A DNA stretch of 64,000 nt from Cloacimonetes bacterium UBA5210 (GCA_002412625.1 DHVK01000009.1:1-64000), one strand, 5' to 3'; shown: positions 52,431 to 61,429, numbered from the stretch's first letter. Translations and numbers: made by a program. The notes: generated from the letters alone by a model not told the origin.

Positions 52431-53425
52431 TGAAGCTCCATGACGTCATAAAAAGTCTCTTGGGGAAAAGCTCCCCGGATTTCTTGCCGGAACTGCTCGG
52501 CTGCCACCGGTTCTTTGCCCACCGCGGTGCTATTGAGGGCAAAAGCCTTGATCTTAAACGGAATCAGGCAGGAAAGCCGGTTATCTCGCACAAGCTGATT
52601 CAGGATTGGCAGGCTCAGTTTGAGGCATTCCGGGTGGCGGATCACCAGACGCACATCCTTGGCCGCAAAAGCCCCGGACAGCCTTTCATAAACCGCGTCC
52701 GTTAGTGAAGTGGGGATATACAGCGCCTGGGGATTTCGTTCCAGAAGCTTCAGGACTTCCTTTTCTTTTCGGATCAAACTCTGCATCCGGCTGTCCCACC
52801 AGCGCCCGTTTAGCCGGAACAGGATGTTTTCTGAACTCTCTAAGCGCTTTGTTTCATATCTACTTAGCTCTGCCAGCGGGATCTCTCGCAGGATCAAAAG
52901 CCGCTGCAGCTCCAGGATGATCTGTTCTGTAGTGCCAAAACTGGCACCGATCGCCAGAATCAGCATATCGATGGATTTCTCCAAAGCAATGGATTTGCGA
53001 TCCAAAGAACCATCCACCAGCACCTTATCTGCCCCATATCGGTGCATCAGAAGCATTATTTCACGCTGCTGCCGCACTGATGAGGGTCCGGTAATCTGGG
53101 TTTCCAAAGCAGTTTCAGCCCGAGCAAGATACAAGGCTCTTCCGGCATATTCTTTTGAATACAATACGGTTACAGCGCTTTTGTGAGTGTCCAGCCAAGC
53201 GGAATCGCAGCAAAAAATGCAGCCGGGATGCAAGCGCACCCTGGGCTTAGGAGTCTTGAATACCCTGTCCTCGGTTTCCCCATCGATGCCGGTGCTCAAA
53301 ACCGCCCACCGTTGCTCCGGATGTGCCGCAAGAATCCCGTTCAAAAGCGTTGTTTTCCCGGAATTCTTACTGATTCCCACCAAGGCTATGTTGCGCATAA
53401 CCCCGGTGGAAATCATATCTTTCAT
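52427..53425 (-). CDS. P-loop protein, probable KamB (lysine 5,6-aminomutase reactivase subunit)
   Basis: A 332-aa cytoplasmic protein with a P-loop, GISKNSGKTT (residues 17-26), and a Cys cluster GCIFCCDS (Cys69, 72, 73). The C-terminal half is predicted alpha/beta with no other motif I recognise. In fusobacterial and clostridial lysine-fermentation clusters, KamB lies directly after kamA in the order kdd-kamA-kamB, as here. KamB with KamC is thought to reactivate the B12-dependent lysine 5,6-aminomutase. kamC, kamD and kamE are not in this window. The assignment rests on position plus the P-loop. The start could also be an internal ATG at codon 10. Confidence 0.6.
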   Translation of the reverse strand: MKDMISTGVMRNIALVGISKNSGKTTLLNGILAAHPEQRWAVLSTGIDGETEDRVFKTPKPRVRLHPGCIFCCDSAWLDTHKSAVTVLYSKEYAGRALYLARAETALETQITGPSSVRQQREIMLLMHRYGADKVLVDGSLDRKSIALEKSIDMLILAIGASFGTTEQIILELQRLLILREIPLAELSRYETKRLESSENILFRLNGRWWDSRMQSLIRKEKEVLKLLERNPQALYIPTSLTDAVYERLSGAFAAKDVRLVIRHPECLKLSLPILNQLVRDNRLSCLIPFKIKAFALNSTAVGKEPVAAEQFRQEIRGAFPQETFYDVMELQ

Positions 53426-53438
53426 GTGTATTACTGTT

Positions 53439-54683
53439 TTAGTGTTTACGACGCTGATTCCGTCCGGTTTCGGCTGGGCCGATGGATACGTGCTTACCTT
53501 TCAGCAAGCTCATCACACCTTCGTTGCTTTCGCGTTCCCGGGGGCAACGATCGCGGTAGAGGCTATCATCCAAAGCTTCAAAACCGGGCTCGGTATAGCT
53601 GGTGATAAAGCCTTCATAATTGCGCAGAATCACTCTGCCGGGCATTTGTGAAATGATATAGTTCGGCATCACCGGGATCTTGCCGCCACCACCAGGCGCA
53701 TCTACCACAAATGTGGGAACACAGAGCCCGCTGGTATGGCCGCGCAGGGATTCGATGATCTCGATACCCTTGGAAACCGGGGTGCGGAAATGGCCGATCC
53801 CTTCCGAAAGATCGCACTGATAGATGTAGTAAGGCCGCACGCGGTTGCGAACAAGCTTGTGCACCAAGGCTTTCATCACGTCCACATGGTCGTTGATGCC
53901 TTTTAGGAGCACGGATTGATTGCCCATCGGCAAGCCTGCTTCGGCGATCTTTGCCAGGGCTTTAGCAGAGGCTTCACCCAGCTCCTGAGGATGGTTGAAA
54001 TGCGTATTCAACCACACAAAGGGATACTTGCGCAGCACCTGCATCAGGGATTCCGTGAAGCGCATAGGCAGAACCACCGGGGTCCTGGTCCCGATTCTCA
54101 CGATATCCAGATGCTCGATTGTGCTCAGCTTTGCCAAGATCTCGTCAATCCGCTCATCCCCCAAAGTCAAGGGGTCTCCCCCGGAGAGGATAACATCCCG
54201 GATCTCGGTATGTTCACGGATATATTCGATTGCCTTATCCACATTTTCCCGCGGCATCGGAGCATCGTGTTCTCCGGCCTTTCTGCGGCGGGTACAGTGC
54301 CGGCAATACATGGCACATTGATCTGTGAGCAACAGCAGCACCCGATCCGGATAGCGGTGAGTCATCCCGGGAACCGGAGCATCCGCGTCTTCATGCAGAG
54401 GATCCGCCATATCGGAACTGTTGAAAGCGCTTTCCTGAATTCGCGGAATTGCCTGCATCCGCACCGGGTCATGGGGATTGCTGTGATCGATCATGGACAA
54501 ATAATAGGGAGTGATCGCCATGCGGAAAGAAAACTCTTGCTTGGCGAACACAGCTTCCTCTTCGGGAAGCAGGGTGATGTATTTGCGCAGCTCAGTCGCA
54601 TTTGTGATGCGGTTTTTCAGCTGCCAATGCCAATCGTTCCACTGTTCTTCAGTAGCAATTGACTTGATATCGATAATGCTCAT
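53439..54683 (-). CDS. kamA: Lysine 2,3-aminomutase
   Basis: A 414-aa radical SAM, PLP-dependent enzyme that converts L-lysine to L-beta-lysine, the first step of lysine fermentation to acetate and butyrate. The cluster motif CAMYCRHC (Cys123, 127, 130) is followed by TRRRKAG; GGDPL and the PLP-lysine segment PGGGGKIP are present. It has the usual ~415-residue length. GAGGAG precedes the ATG. The neighbour kdd catalyses a later step of the same pathway. Related EpmB/YjeK enzymes are shorter, so the catabolic assignment is firm. Confidence 0.95.
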   Translation of the reverse strand: MSIIDIKSIATEEQWNDWHWQLKNRITNATELRKYITLLPEEEAVFAKQEFSFRMAITPYYLSMIDHSNPHDPVRMQAIPRIQESAFNSSDMADPLHEDADAPVPGMTHRYPDRVLLLLTDQCAMYCRHCTRRRKAGEHDAPMPRENVDKAIEYIREHTEIRDVILSGGDPLTLGDERIDEILAKLSTIEHLDIVRIGTRTPVVLPMRFTESLMQVLRKYPFVWLNTHFNHPQELGEASAKALAKIAEAGLPMGNQSVLLKGINDHVDVMKALVHKLVRNRVRPYYIYQCDLSEGIGHFRTPVSKGIEIIESLRGHTSGLCVPTFVVDAPGGGGKIPVMPNYIISQMPGRVILRNYEGFITSYTEPGFEALDDSLYRDRCPRERESNEGVMSLLKGKHVSIGPAETGRNQRRKH

Positions 54684-54698
54684 TAAGCGCTCCTCGGC

Positions 54699-55757
54699 TC
54701 AGTCTGTATAACGTTCCTGGAATAGCTTCATCAAAATGGGATTTCTGCGTAGCAAATCCAGGGAAATGATGGCATGGTTGTGGGCATAGCCGTTACCCAA
54801 GATCATATCCACGTCCGCGCCGATGCCTTCCGCGCCCAAAGCTGCTTTGGTGAAGGAGGTGGCCATCGAGAAGAAATACACCAGACCTCTGTCTTTGGCT
54901 GCCATGATTGTGGGCAGCTCGGTATCTTCGATATTCACCACGTTGATCACCACGTCTGCCATCTTACCATCCGTGAGGCGCGAAACTTCTTTTTGGATCG
55001 TGATCGCGTCTGTCGCACTGGCGATTATCACTTCATGACAACCGGTTTCCAGGCAGGTGGGGATGTAATCCCGATTGCGCACGACACCGATGATTTTGCC
55101 GGATACTCCGGCGCGTTCACGGGCTACCGCGTTGCACAAAATGCCGCTCTTGCCATTGGCGCCGATGATCACCACGTTGTCCCCGGGTTTCACCAAGCGT
55201 TCTGCCTGTGCCGGCGCACCGGCAACGTCCAACACGGAAAGGGCGAGGTTCTCATCCATATCTTCGGGAAGTTTGGCATAGATTCCGCTGGAAAAGAGGA
55301 TCGCTTGGCCCTCGATTTCCACCTGATCTTTGTCCAACAATACTTTCTTGATCGCTTTGATCTTCAGCGGAGTAAGAGAGAGCGAAACCAAGCTGGCGAT
55401 TTTGTCTCCAACCTTGATTTTGTCCTTCATCTCAAAGTTTGGACCGATCGCGGCAACTTTGCCGATCAACATTCCACCGCTGCCGGTGTCCTCATTTTTA
55501 TGCTTTCCGGTGCGGGTAGTGAGGTCGATTGCATGATCCGCGAAGGCTTTCTCGATATCCGTATGCCCTTGGGCGGCCAGCTTGTTTTTGATCTGATGAA
55601 AGGAAGCGCTGTCCACATTCAGTCTGATCACGTCGATCAGGATTTCGTTGTCCCAGATCTCAGTCATGTCGTTGTTCAATACTCTTGCAGGTTGTGGTAA
55701 TACACCTTTGGGTTCGATAACACGATGGGTTCCATAGCGGCATCCGCCAGTTTTCAT
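54699..55757 (-). CDS. kdd: L-erythro-3,5-diaminohexanoate dehydrogenase
   Basis: A 352-aa NAD-dependent enzyme that deaminates 3,5-diaminohexanoate to 3-keto-5-aminohexanoate in lysine fermentation. The ATG at 55757 is chosen for its GTGGAGG ribosome site; a longer frame starts 36 bases upstream. The protein begins GCRYGTHRVIEPKGVLPQPA, typical of the family, and has a Rossmann segment VVIIGANGKSG. A promoter lies at 55814-55841. The next enzymes (kce, kal) and the 5,6-aminomutase are not here. Confidence 0.92.
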   Translation of the reverse strand: MKTGGCRYGTHRVIEPKGVLPQPARVLNNDMTEIWDNEILIDVIRLNVDSASFHQIKNKLAAQGHTDIEKAFADHAIDLTTRTGKHKNEDTGSGGMLIGKVAAIGPNFEMKDKIKVGDKIASLVSLSLTPLKIKAIKKVLLDKDQVEIEGQAILFSSGIYAKLPEDMDENLALSVLDVAGAPAQAERLVKPGDNVVIIGANGKSGILCNAVARERAGVSGKIIGVVRNRDYIPTCLETGCHEVIIASATDAITIQKEVSRLTDGKMADVVINVVNIEDTELPTIMAAKDRGLVYFFSMATSFTKAALGAEGIGADVDMILGNGYAHNHAIISLDLLRRNPILMKLFQERYTD

Positions 55758-55813
55758 ATTTCCTCCACAGGATCTAATATATTTATTTTGCATATAATTA
55801 CACTGATCATTCC

Positions 55814-55841
55814 ATTATTTTCATTTGGCGGATTATGTCAA
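55814..55841 (-). promoter_or_regulatory. Sigma70-like promoter for the kdd-kamA operon
   Basis: Consensus TTGACA (-35) and AATAAT (-10, five of six) with a 16-base spacer on the minus strand, 57 bases upstream of the kdd ATG. Confidence 0.65.
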
Positions 55842-56006
55842 CACTAAATCAGGTTTTTCTTTTCCAAATAGATTGATGATTTATGAACCAAAGGAAGCTG
55901 CCATCCGGGAGCATATCAGAACCCCGGTATAGCCAAACATCAGATCCCGCCGTGGCGCATTTGCTGCGCGCACAGCTGTACTATGCTCCATGCATTAAAC
56001 CGGGTT

Positions 56007-56095
56007 GAAGCTTAGTTTAAGCTCTTATCGTGCTATGTCCATAGCTTAATCACAGCTTCACACCAGCCTGAACCCAAGCTAAACAAAAGGGTTTG
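56007..56095. repeat. Dispersed hairpin repeat, family 2 (copy d)
   Basis: AAGCTTAGTTTAAGCTCTTA and the following CATAGCTTAATCACAGCTTC with ACACCAGCC resemble copies at 189, 14036 and 46412, more decayed. It lies in the gap between kdd and the glutathione peroxidase gene, which otherwise holds no gene. Confidence 0.45.
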
Positions 56096-56154
56096 GCAAG
56101 GCCTGCATGCGGCGTATCCGGCAGGGGATAACTCTTTGGATAGTAGGTTTTAAA

Positions 56155-56721
56155 CTACTTCAGGGCAGCCTCGATGGCAGTGATGAGTTCGGGGTCCTGC
56201 GGCTCGGTTCGAGAGCCAAAGCGGTTGATCAGGAGGCCGTCTTTCGAGATCAGAAACTTATTGAAGTTCCAGCTCACATTTCCGGCAAATTCCGGATTGC
56301 TGTCCTTTGATGTCAGCCAATCGAAGAGGGGATGGATGTCTTTGCCTTTGACGGACACTTTGGCAAACATCGGGAAGCTGACCCCAAAGTTCAATCTGCA
56401 GAACTCGGCAATGTCCTCATTGGTCCCCGGTTCCTGGTTCATGAAGTTGTTTGCCGGAAAGCCCAAAACCACCAATCCGGCATCCTGGTAATCTTCATAC
56501 AACTTCTGCAAACCGTCATATTGCTTTGTGAATCCGCATTTGCTGGCAGTATTTACGATCAATATCACTTTGCCCCGGTAATCTTCCAGAGATCCCAAGC
56601 TACCGTCGATGCGCTCCACACTGAAGTCATAAGCTGTTTTTGCATTCATCATCGTTATTGCTCCCATCATGATCATAATCATCAGGATTTGGATCAGACC
56701 TTTGATCTTCGTTATGTTCAT
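56155..56721 (-). CDS. Exported glutathione-peroxidase-family thiol peroxidase
   Basis: A 188-aa protein with an N-terminal signal or anchor helix (about residues 8-26), placing it in the periplasm. The peroxidatic cysteine is in NTASKCGFT (Cys62), a probable resolving cysteine in EFCRLNFG (Cys108), and Trp151/Asn152 of the catalytic tetrad in SWNFNKF. The tetrad glutamine of the usual FPCNQF loop is replaced in FPANNF (Asn92). With two cysteines it is likely thioredoxin-type rather than glutathione-dependent. AAGGAT precedes the ATG. It would protect an anaerobe from peroxide. Confidence 0.9.
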   Translation of the reverse strand: MNITKIKGLIQILMIMIMMGAITMMNAKTAYDFSVERIDGSLGSLEDYRGKVILIVNTASKCGFTKQYDGLQKLYEDYQDAGLVVLGFPANNFMNQEPGTNEDIAEFCRLNFGVSFPMFAKVSVKGKDIHPLFDWLTSKDSNPEFAGNVSWNFNKFLISKDGLLINRFGSRTEPQDPELITAIEAALK

Positions 56722-56984
56722 GCTTTTATCCTTTTTTCAATTTTTGATATACTTGAGACAATATAGCTCTGAACAGCCTCAAACCAAAACCCTTTTGCGC
56801 CCTGCCCGCCAATGGCAGAAATCTGTGGCTTCCCGGTGAAACTAGATGCTTACGCAAGCAAGGGAGAGCTTATATCTCAATTCAGGTTTAGCCCGGGGGA
56901 CTTGGGAACAATTTACATCGCTATGGCAAACGGCATAAATATGCTTATATTATGATCAGACCAATACCGGCCGAGGAGAAATTT

Positions 56985-57494
56985 ATGACCGACACAAACA
57001 GCAAATCGCGAACGAAATACTACGTGGTAGCAGGGATAATCATTATCGCTGTCGCGCTGATCTTAATAATCCCGCGATGGAACAACTATCAAAACCGGAA
57101 ACGCGCGGAAGCAGTGCGCGAAGCAGTGGAAGCCCTGCATCTATACGTGGACAACTATTGGCAAACAAACGGCAGTGCCAGTGGGTTCTCGATGGACAAC
57201 GCCCTGGTGGAAATCGGGTTGAAACCAAGGGTTTTGGAGAATTGGGATTTTGCCATTGCCTGGAAATCGTCAACTATCTACACGACACAAATGGTGGAAA
57301 AGCTGAAAAACGTGAATGAGAACAACTATGTGTATGTGGCTCCCTATAAGATCATCATGGCGACAGCGAAAGCCCCGAACCCGGTGGGTGAAGGCCGCAA
57401 GCTATGGTTTGACGGAGACGCCAACACCTATCACGGATTTGGTGTGGATGGCTCTGTGGAACCGGACTGGGCCAGAATCTTCCCGAATCCCTGA
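56985..57494 (+). CDS. Single-pass membrane protein, unknown
   Basis: A 169-aa protein starting at the ATG at 56985 behind GAGGAG; a longer frame upstream lacks a ribosome site. One membrane helix (about residues 13-30) is followed by a soluble domain beginning with a helix rich in Arg/Glu (NRKRAEAVREAVEALHLYVDNYW), an arrangement like type IV pilin or pseudopilin N-terminal helices but without a prepilin peptidase site. A C-terminal GFGVDGSVEPDW segment is also pilin-like. Function unassigned. It converges with the helicase gene, stops 2 bases apart. Confidence 0.6.
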   Translation: MTDTNSKSRTKYYVVAGIIIIAVALILIIPRWNNYQNRKRAEAVREAVEALHLYVDNYWQTNGSASGFSMDNALVEIGLKPRVLENWDFAIAWKSSTIYTTQMVEKLKNVNENNYVYVAPYKIIMATAKAPNPVGEGRKLWFDGDANTYHGFGVDGSVEPDWARIFPNP

Positions 57495-57496
57495 TC

Positions 57497-60400
57497 CTAA
57501 TAATCAAACAGACTCTTGAGCTCTTCAAGGCTCATTGATTTCAGCACTGAGGTGCCGCCTTCGATGACTTCGTTGAAGAGCTCGATCTTATTCTGCTGTA
57601 AACTGAGGATTTTCTCTTCAACGGTGGCTTTGGTGATTAACCTGAACACCTGTACCTTGCGGGTTTGTCCGATGCGGTGGGTACGGTCGATGGCCTGGTT
57701 TTCCACCATCGGATTCCACCAGGGGTCATAAAGGATCACGGTATCTGCCGAAGTCAGGTTTAAGCCCGTTCCGCCCGTCTTCAGGCTGATCAAAAACAAA
57801 GGGATGCTCTCGTTGGTCTCAAATGCCCTCACCTGCTCTGCCCGATCCTTGGTTTTCCCGTCCAAATAGCTGTAAGGAATGCCCAGGTTGTCAAACACGG
57901 TGCGCATGATCTTCAACATCTGCACAAATTGGGAGAAGATCAGCACTTTGTGCCCGCCGGCGATAGCATCCTGCACCAGTTCAACCAGCATCTCCAGCTT
58001 TGCCGAAAGCTCCGGCTCGGGCAAGATGTCATTGTTTGCCAAATGCGGATGATTGCACACCTGACGTAGTTTCGTGAGTGCTGCCAGAATATGCACATAA
58101 GTCATTTCCTCGGCAGAGCTTGGCATCAGTTTCTTCTGCACGGTTTCCAGGATCTGCAGATAGAGCTTTTCCTGGATCGGACTCATCTTGCACCAGGCAA
58201 TCTGCTCCTGCTTGTCGGGCAATTCCAGCAGTACTTCTTTCTTGATGCGCCGTAGCAGGAAAGGCGAACTCAAACGGTGCAGAATGGCTCTTGCGTCTTT
58301 GTCTTCTTCCGTCTTCAGATATGTATCCTTGAAGTTTTTGATGCTCCCCAGATAGCCCGGCATCAGGAAATCCATGATGCTCCAAAGTTCGGTCATATTG
58401 TTTTCGATCGGGGTGCCGGAAAGCGCCAGCCTGTGAGCAGAATCCAGCTTCTTGATGGCTCTGGTGCGTTGAGCGGATACATTCTTGATGTTCTGCGCTT
58501 CGTCCAGGATCAGCCATTCAAACTTTTTGGGTTTGAGCAATGCGAAGTCGCTGAGCACCATGGAGTAGCTGATGATATAGAGGCGAATATTGGGGTTTTG
58601 CAGAAGCTCGGTGCGGGTTTCTTTGTTGCCTTCGATGATGGCATAAGGAATGTTTGTGTGGAACTTCTCGATCTCTGCAGCCCAGTTGTAAAGCAAAGTT
58701 TTGGGGCAAACCACCATGCTGATCCCGGTTTCGGAAGTGTTGGCGATCAAAGCCAGAGCTTGAATGGTCTTGCCGAGCCCCATTTCGTCCGCGAGAATGC
58801 CGTTTAAGCGATAGTGTTTCAGCATGTTTATCCAAGCCACTCCAGCCTTTTGGTAGCCACGTAGAATGGTCTGCAAAAACGATGGAAGTTCCGGATTGTG
58901 TTTCAAAGTGCGGGATTTCAGATCCTCAAACATGTTTTCCAGGTAGTCATCACCGATGATCTTGAACGCAGGGTTTTCTTCCTTGAGCCGCTGGTAATAT
59001 GGCAGATTCAGGATTCTGGCGCGATACACGGCGTCAGTATCCCGGGTGCTGCGGGAGAGCAGGTGGTCGATCTCAGAGAAGATCTGAGGGTTGCTGATGA
59101 AAAACATCCTGCCATCCACGGTGTGCAGAAATTCATCACTGGATTTGAAATAACGGAAAAGCTCGTCGTGGCTGAAGCGGAGATCCTTGTAGCGATAGCT
59201 GACTTCGTAGCTGAACCAATCGATGTCCTCCGCCCTTTGGACCTTTACTTCTGCCTCCAGATGGATCTTGGTGATGAAGCGGTTGTTCAAGCTTTCAGCG
59301 ATAATCAGCTCCCACTCCTGTTCGTCAACCTGAAACACAGCCTTCTGCAATGCCGCAAAATCGTCCGCTTTGTACACCAATTGGGAGTTCTGTTCAAACT
59401 GGTTGATCTGCGGTGGGGGAAGAGTATCCAGCAGTGCCCGGGTCTTGCTCTTCAGTGAATCCGGCAGATAAAACCACATCTTGTCCTGGGCATCACCACC
59501 CCGGTAAGAGCTGTACACCAGGGGCTTGCCATATTTCAACATTTCCATGGGCAGTTCAAAGCTCTCTTCATATACCCAATAGCCTTCGATGAGGATTTCA
59601 TCCCCCATTTCTCTGAGGTAGAGCTTTCCTCTGGGCTCGCTATCCAAAACCCGAGGGAGTTCGATTGAGGCATCAAAATCCAGGTAAACGCCGCGCCGCG
59701 CCAGCTCGGTGTGAACCACGCTGCGGTAATATGGCAGATCCGTTGCCTTGATCTGCATGCGATGCTGGAAGATGCTATCCACTACGAATTCCTTGAAGGG
59801 TAACCACACTTTGTGGATCTTGTTACGGAAAAACAGCCAGGTGGGGTATCCGGCATACCAGGCAGAAAGTTCTTCGATCAGCACGGGAACCAGATTGTGG
59901 TGATCTTTGCCATATTTCTCGATGCGCAGAGCGAGGGGGTAGGGCTGGCCCGCGAACTGCAGAGGCTCGTTGGTTTCTCTTACGATCAGGCTTTCAGCCA
60001 TGTGCTCCATGTGGAACAAGAGATTGGGGAACTGGGCTTTGGGTATGGACCAAAAACCATTCTTTGTGCTGTATGGGAGCCCCATTCGGGCGATGCTTTC
60101 CAAAAAAGCGATCTGGTATTTATCCAATGCCGGAAGGTTCTCGGTGACCTCGGAAGCGCCGTCTTCCTGCCCTTTCAGGATCTTCATCAAGGCGGGAATC
60201 TGCGCATCGTTCAGGCCTTCATGATAGATGCGGATTTTCTGGGTGGCTGGATTGAATATCCCTTCAAAGAAGAGCTTGAAATGGCGCACGGAATTCATCC
60301 AATGCAGGTTCGCGCGCAGGCAGTCGGAATCGCAGGTCTGCACCTGTTCCTCCTTCAGCACGTCATCGGAGATGTAGTTATAGGCATAGCGCAACAGCGA

Positions 60401-60667
60401 GAGATAGTGCCGGCAACCCTCGTCTGTGCCGCATTCGGCGCAGTCGTAGCTGAGGATGCGTTTATCTTCCGGGTCGTACAACACTTCCACCCAGGAGCTG
60501 AAGTACTCGCGCTTGTCATTTATCGGGAAAAAGCGCATCAGCACATTTGCAGATTCGTCTTCAGTGTGCCAATACCAGAGGTCTCCCTCTTCCAGCAGGA
60601 TTACTGCGTGATTGAAGTACCAGCTGTTGGATTTGTCGTGATAGTCTTTGCTGAAAAGCCGCGCCAT
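57497..60667 (-). CDS. SNF2/SWI2-family DNA helicase-like ATPase with SWIM zinc finger
   Basis: A 1056-aa protein. The N-terminal SWIM-type zinc finger (Cys76, Cys79, Cys85, His87 in CAECGTDEGCRH) is followed by a long bacterial SNF2-associated region. The ATPase core occupies the C-terminal ~450 residues: LADEMGLGKTIQALALI (near 620), DEAQNIKN, SGTPIENNMTELWSIMDFL, then helicase C-domain motifs LDGKTKDR, LISLKTGGTGLNL and DPWWNPMVENQAIDRTHRIGQ. These enzymes translocate on double-stranded DNA to remodel proteins. It is monocistronic, with no methylase or nuclease nearby, so there is no sign of a DISARM-type defence operon. Confidence 0.9.
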   Translation of the reverse strand: MARLFSKDYHDKSNSWYFNHAVILLEEGDLWYWHTEDESANVLMRFFPINDKREYFSSWVEVLYDPEDKRILSYDCAECGTDEGCRHYLSLLRYAYNYISDDVLKEEQVQTCDSDCLRANLHWMNSVRHFKLFFEGIFNPATQKIRIYHEGLNDAQIPALMKILKGQEDGASEVTENLPALDKYQIAFLESIARMGLPYSTKNGFWSIPKAQFPNLLFHMEHMAESLIVRETNEPLQFAGQPYPLALRIEKYGKDHHNLVPVLIEELSAWYAGYPTWLFFRNKIHKVWLPFKEFVVDSIFQHRMQIKATDLPYYRSVVHTELARRGVYLDFDASIELPRVLDSEPRGKLYLREMGDEILIEGYWVYEESFELPMEMLKYGKPLVYSSYRGGDAQDKMWFYLPDSLKSKTRALLDTLPPPQINQFEQNSQLVYKADDFAALQKAVFQVDEQEWELIIAESLNNRFITKIHLEAEVKVQRAEDIDWFSYEVSYRYKDLRFSHDELFRYFKSSDEFLHTVDGRMFFISNPQIFSEIDHLLSRSTRDTDAVYRARILNLPYYQRLKEENPAFKIIGDDYLENMFEDLKSRTLKHNPELPSFLQTILRGYQKAGVAWINMLKHYRLNGILADEMGLGKTIQALALIANTSETGISMVVCPKTLLYNWAAEIEKFHTNIPYAIIEGNKETRTELLQNPNIRLYIISYSMVLSDFALLKPKKFEWLILDEAQNIKNVSAQRTRAIKKLDSAHRLALSGTPIENNMTELWSIMDFLMPGYLGSIKNFKDTYLKTEEDKDARAILHRLSSPFLLRRIKKEVLLELPDKQEQIAWCKMSPIQEKLYLQILETVQKKLMPSSAEEMTYVHILAALTKLRQVCNHPHLANNDILPEPELSAKLEMLVELVQDAIAGGHKVLIFSQFVQMLKIMRTVFDNLGIPYSYLDGKTKDRAEQVRAFETNESIPLFLISLKTGGTGLNLTSADTVILYDPWWNPMVENQAIDRTHRIGQTRKVQVFRLITKATVEEKILSLQQNKIELFNEVIEGGTSVLKSMSLEELKSLFDY

Positions 60668-60790
60668 CTTGAATCCTTTCTCTTTAATCTAGTATTAGGG
60701 ACAGGGAAGCGGGATTTTTGTCAATAACTTTGTTCACGATTTTGCCCTTTGCCCTGCGAAAGTGGATGATACACCACAAAGCATATCCCG

Positions 60791-60838
60791 GTAGAAGCGA
60801 CATCTTGTCGCTTGCAAATGGCTGGAAGCCGTTTCTAC
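60791..60838. repeat. Composite hairpin repeat (family 3)
   Basis: Contains a perfect 8-bp hairpin AAGCGACA/TGTCGCTT with loop TCT (60795-60813), a GGCT-GGA-AGCC hairpin (60820-60830) and outer arms GTAGAA/TTCTAC. It lies downstream of the orphan gene at 60857 and upstream of the helicase start. Confidence 0.6.
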
Positions 60839-60856
60839 CCAAGCCCCCGACCAAGC

Positions 60857-61429
60857 TCATTCATCCTTCACCATACTGGAATAGCCCAGCCGCAAGCTGC
60901 GTTTCACGATCGCCACTGCTGCTTGGAAGCCATCTTTTTCCGCTTTGGCAAAGAGTCTGTGGATCGCCGCGTAGTGCCTGCGATACGCCTGCCGCAGCTC
61001 GTCATCACTATTCTTGATCTCCCCCCAAGGCTTGGTGCAGTCCTTGCGATAGCGGATCAGCGCCTTGATTTCCTCGTCAAAAGGGCTGCTCTCCGCGTTT
61101 CTTTCGCTGAAGCCTGCCCTGGTATCGCTGAGATCCGCGTTTTTTTCGCTGAAGCCTCTGCTTCTTTCGCTGAGGTACTGTGCCTTCAGCTGATTCAAGC
61201 GCAATAGCCGTTTGTCGATCTCCTTCAGGGTTTGGTAATCCGTCAAAGGCACGCCCAAAGGGTGGAAGTGGCCCTGCTCCGCCTCGGGAATCGTGATCTT
61301 TTGGGAAAGCGCCAGTTCGAGCACGGTGCTCAGTACCGGGCGGTTTGGGTGCTCGCTCAGGAGCATCAGGATTTTGCTGCCTTCCAGCTGGGGGTAGGCG
61401 TGCGCGAGAGCCTGTATCGTGTTGTAGTT
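60857..61429 (-). CDS. Orphan protein with internal repeats (unknown)
   Basis: A 190-aa protein from the ATG at 61429, which has GAGGTG upstream. No known domain is recognised. The N-terminal half is alpha-helical (MNYNTIQALAHAYPQLEGSK); a charged central stretch (about residues 95-120) contains imperfect repeats of the unit GFSE(K/R)NA; the C-terminal half is basic and helical (LRQAYRRHYAAIHRLFAKA, AIVKRSLRLGY), which would suit nucleic-acid binding. It lies beside MITE-like repeats and another orphan gene at 61936, suggesting accessory DNA. Confidence 0.6.
   Translation of the reverse strand, partial: NYNTIQALAHAYPQLEGSKILMLLSEHPNRPVLSTVLELALSQKITIPEAEQGHFHPLGVPLTDYQTLKEIDKRLLRLNQLKAQYLSERSRGFSEKNADLSDTRAGFSERNAESSPFDEEIKALIRYRKDCTKPWGEIKNSDDELRQAYRRHYAAIHRLFAKAEKDGFQAAVAIVKRSLRLGYSSMVKDE

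Noticed and set aside
54774..55700. 308-codon plus-strand frame
   Set aside because: It is antisense to kdd, which has full family similarity; a shadow frame caused by codon bias.
57497..60667. SNF2 helicase as part of a DISARM-like or other defence island
   Set aside because: No methyltransferase, phospholipase-D nuclease or DUF1998 partner is adjacent; the neighbours are a small membrane protein and a peroxidase.
59813..60727. 304-codon plus-strand frame
   Set aside because: Antisense to the SNF2-type helicase; no ribosome site or domain.
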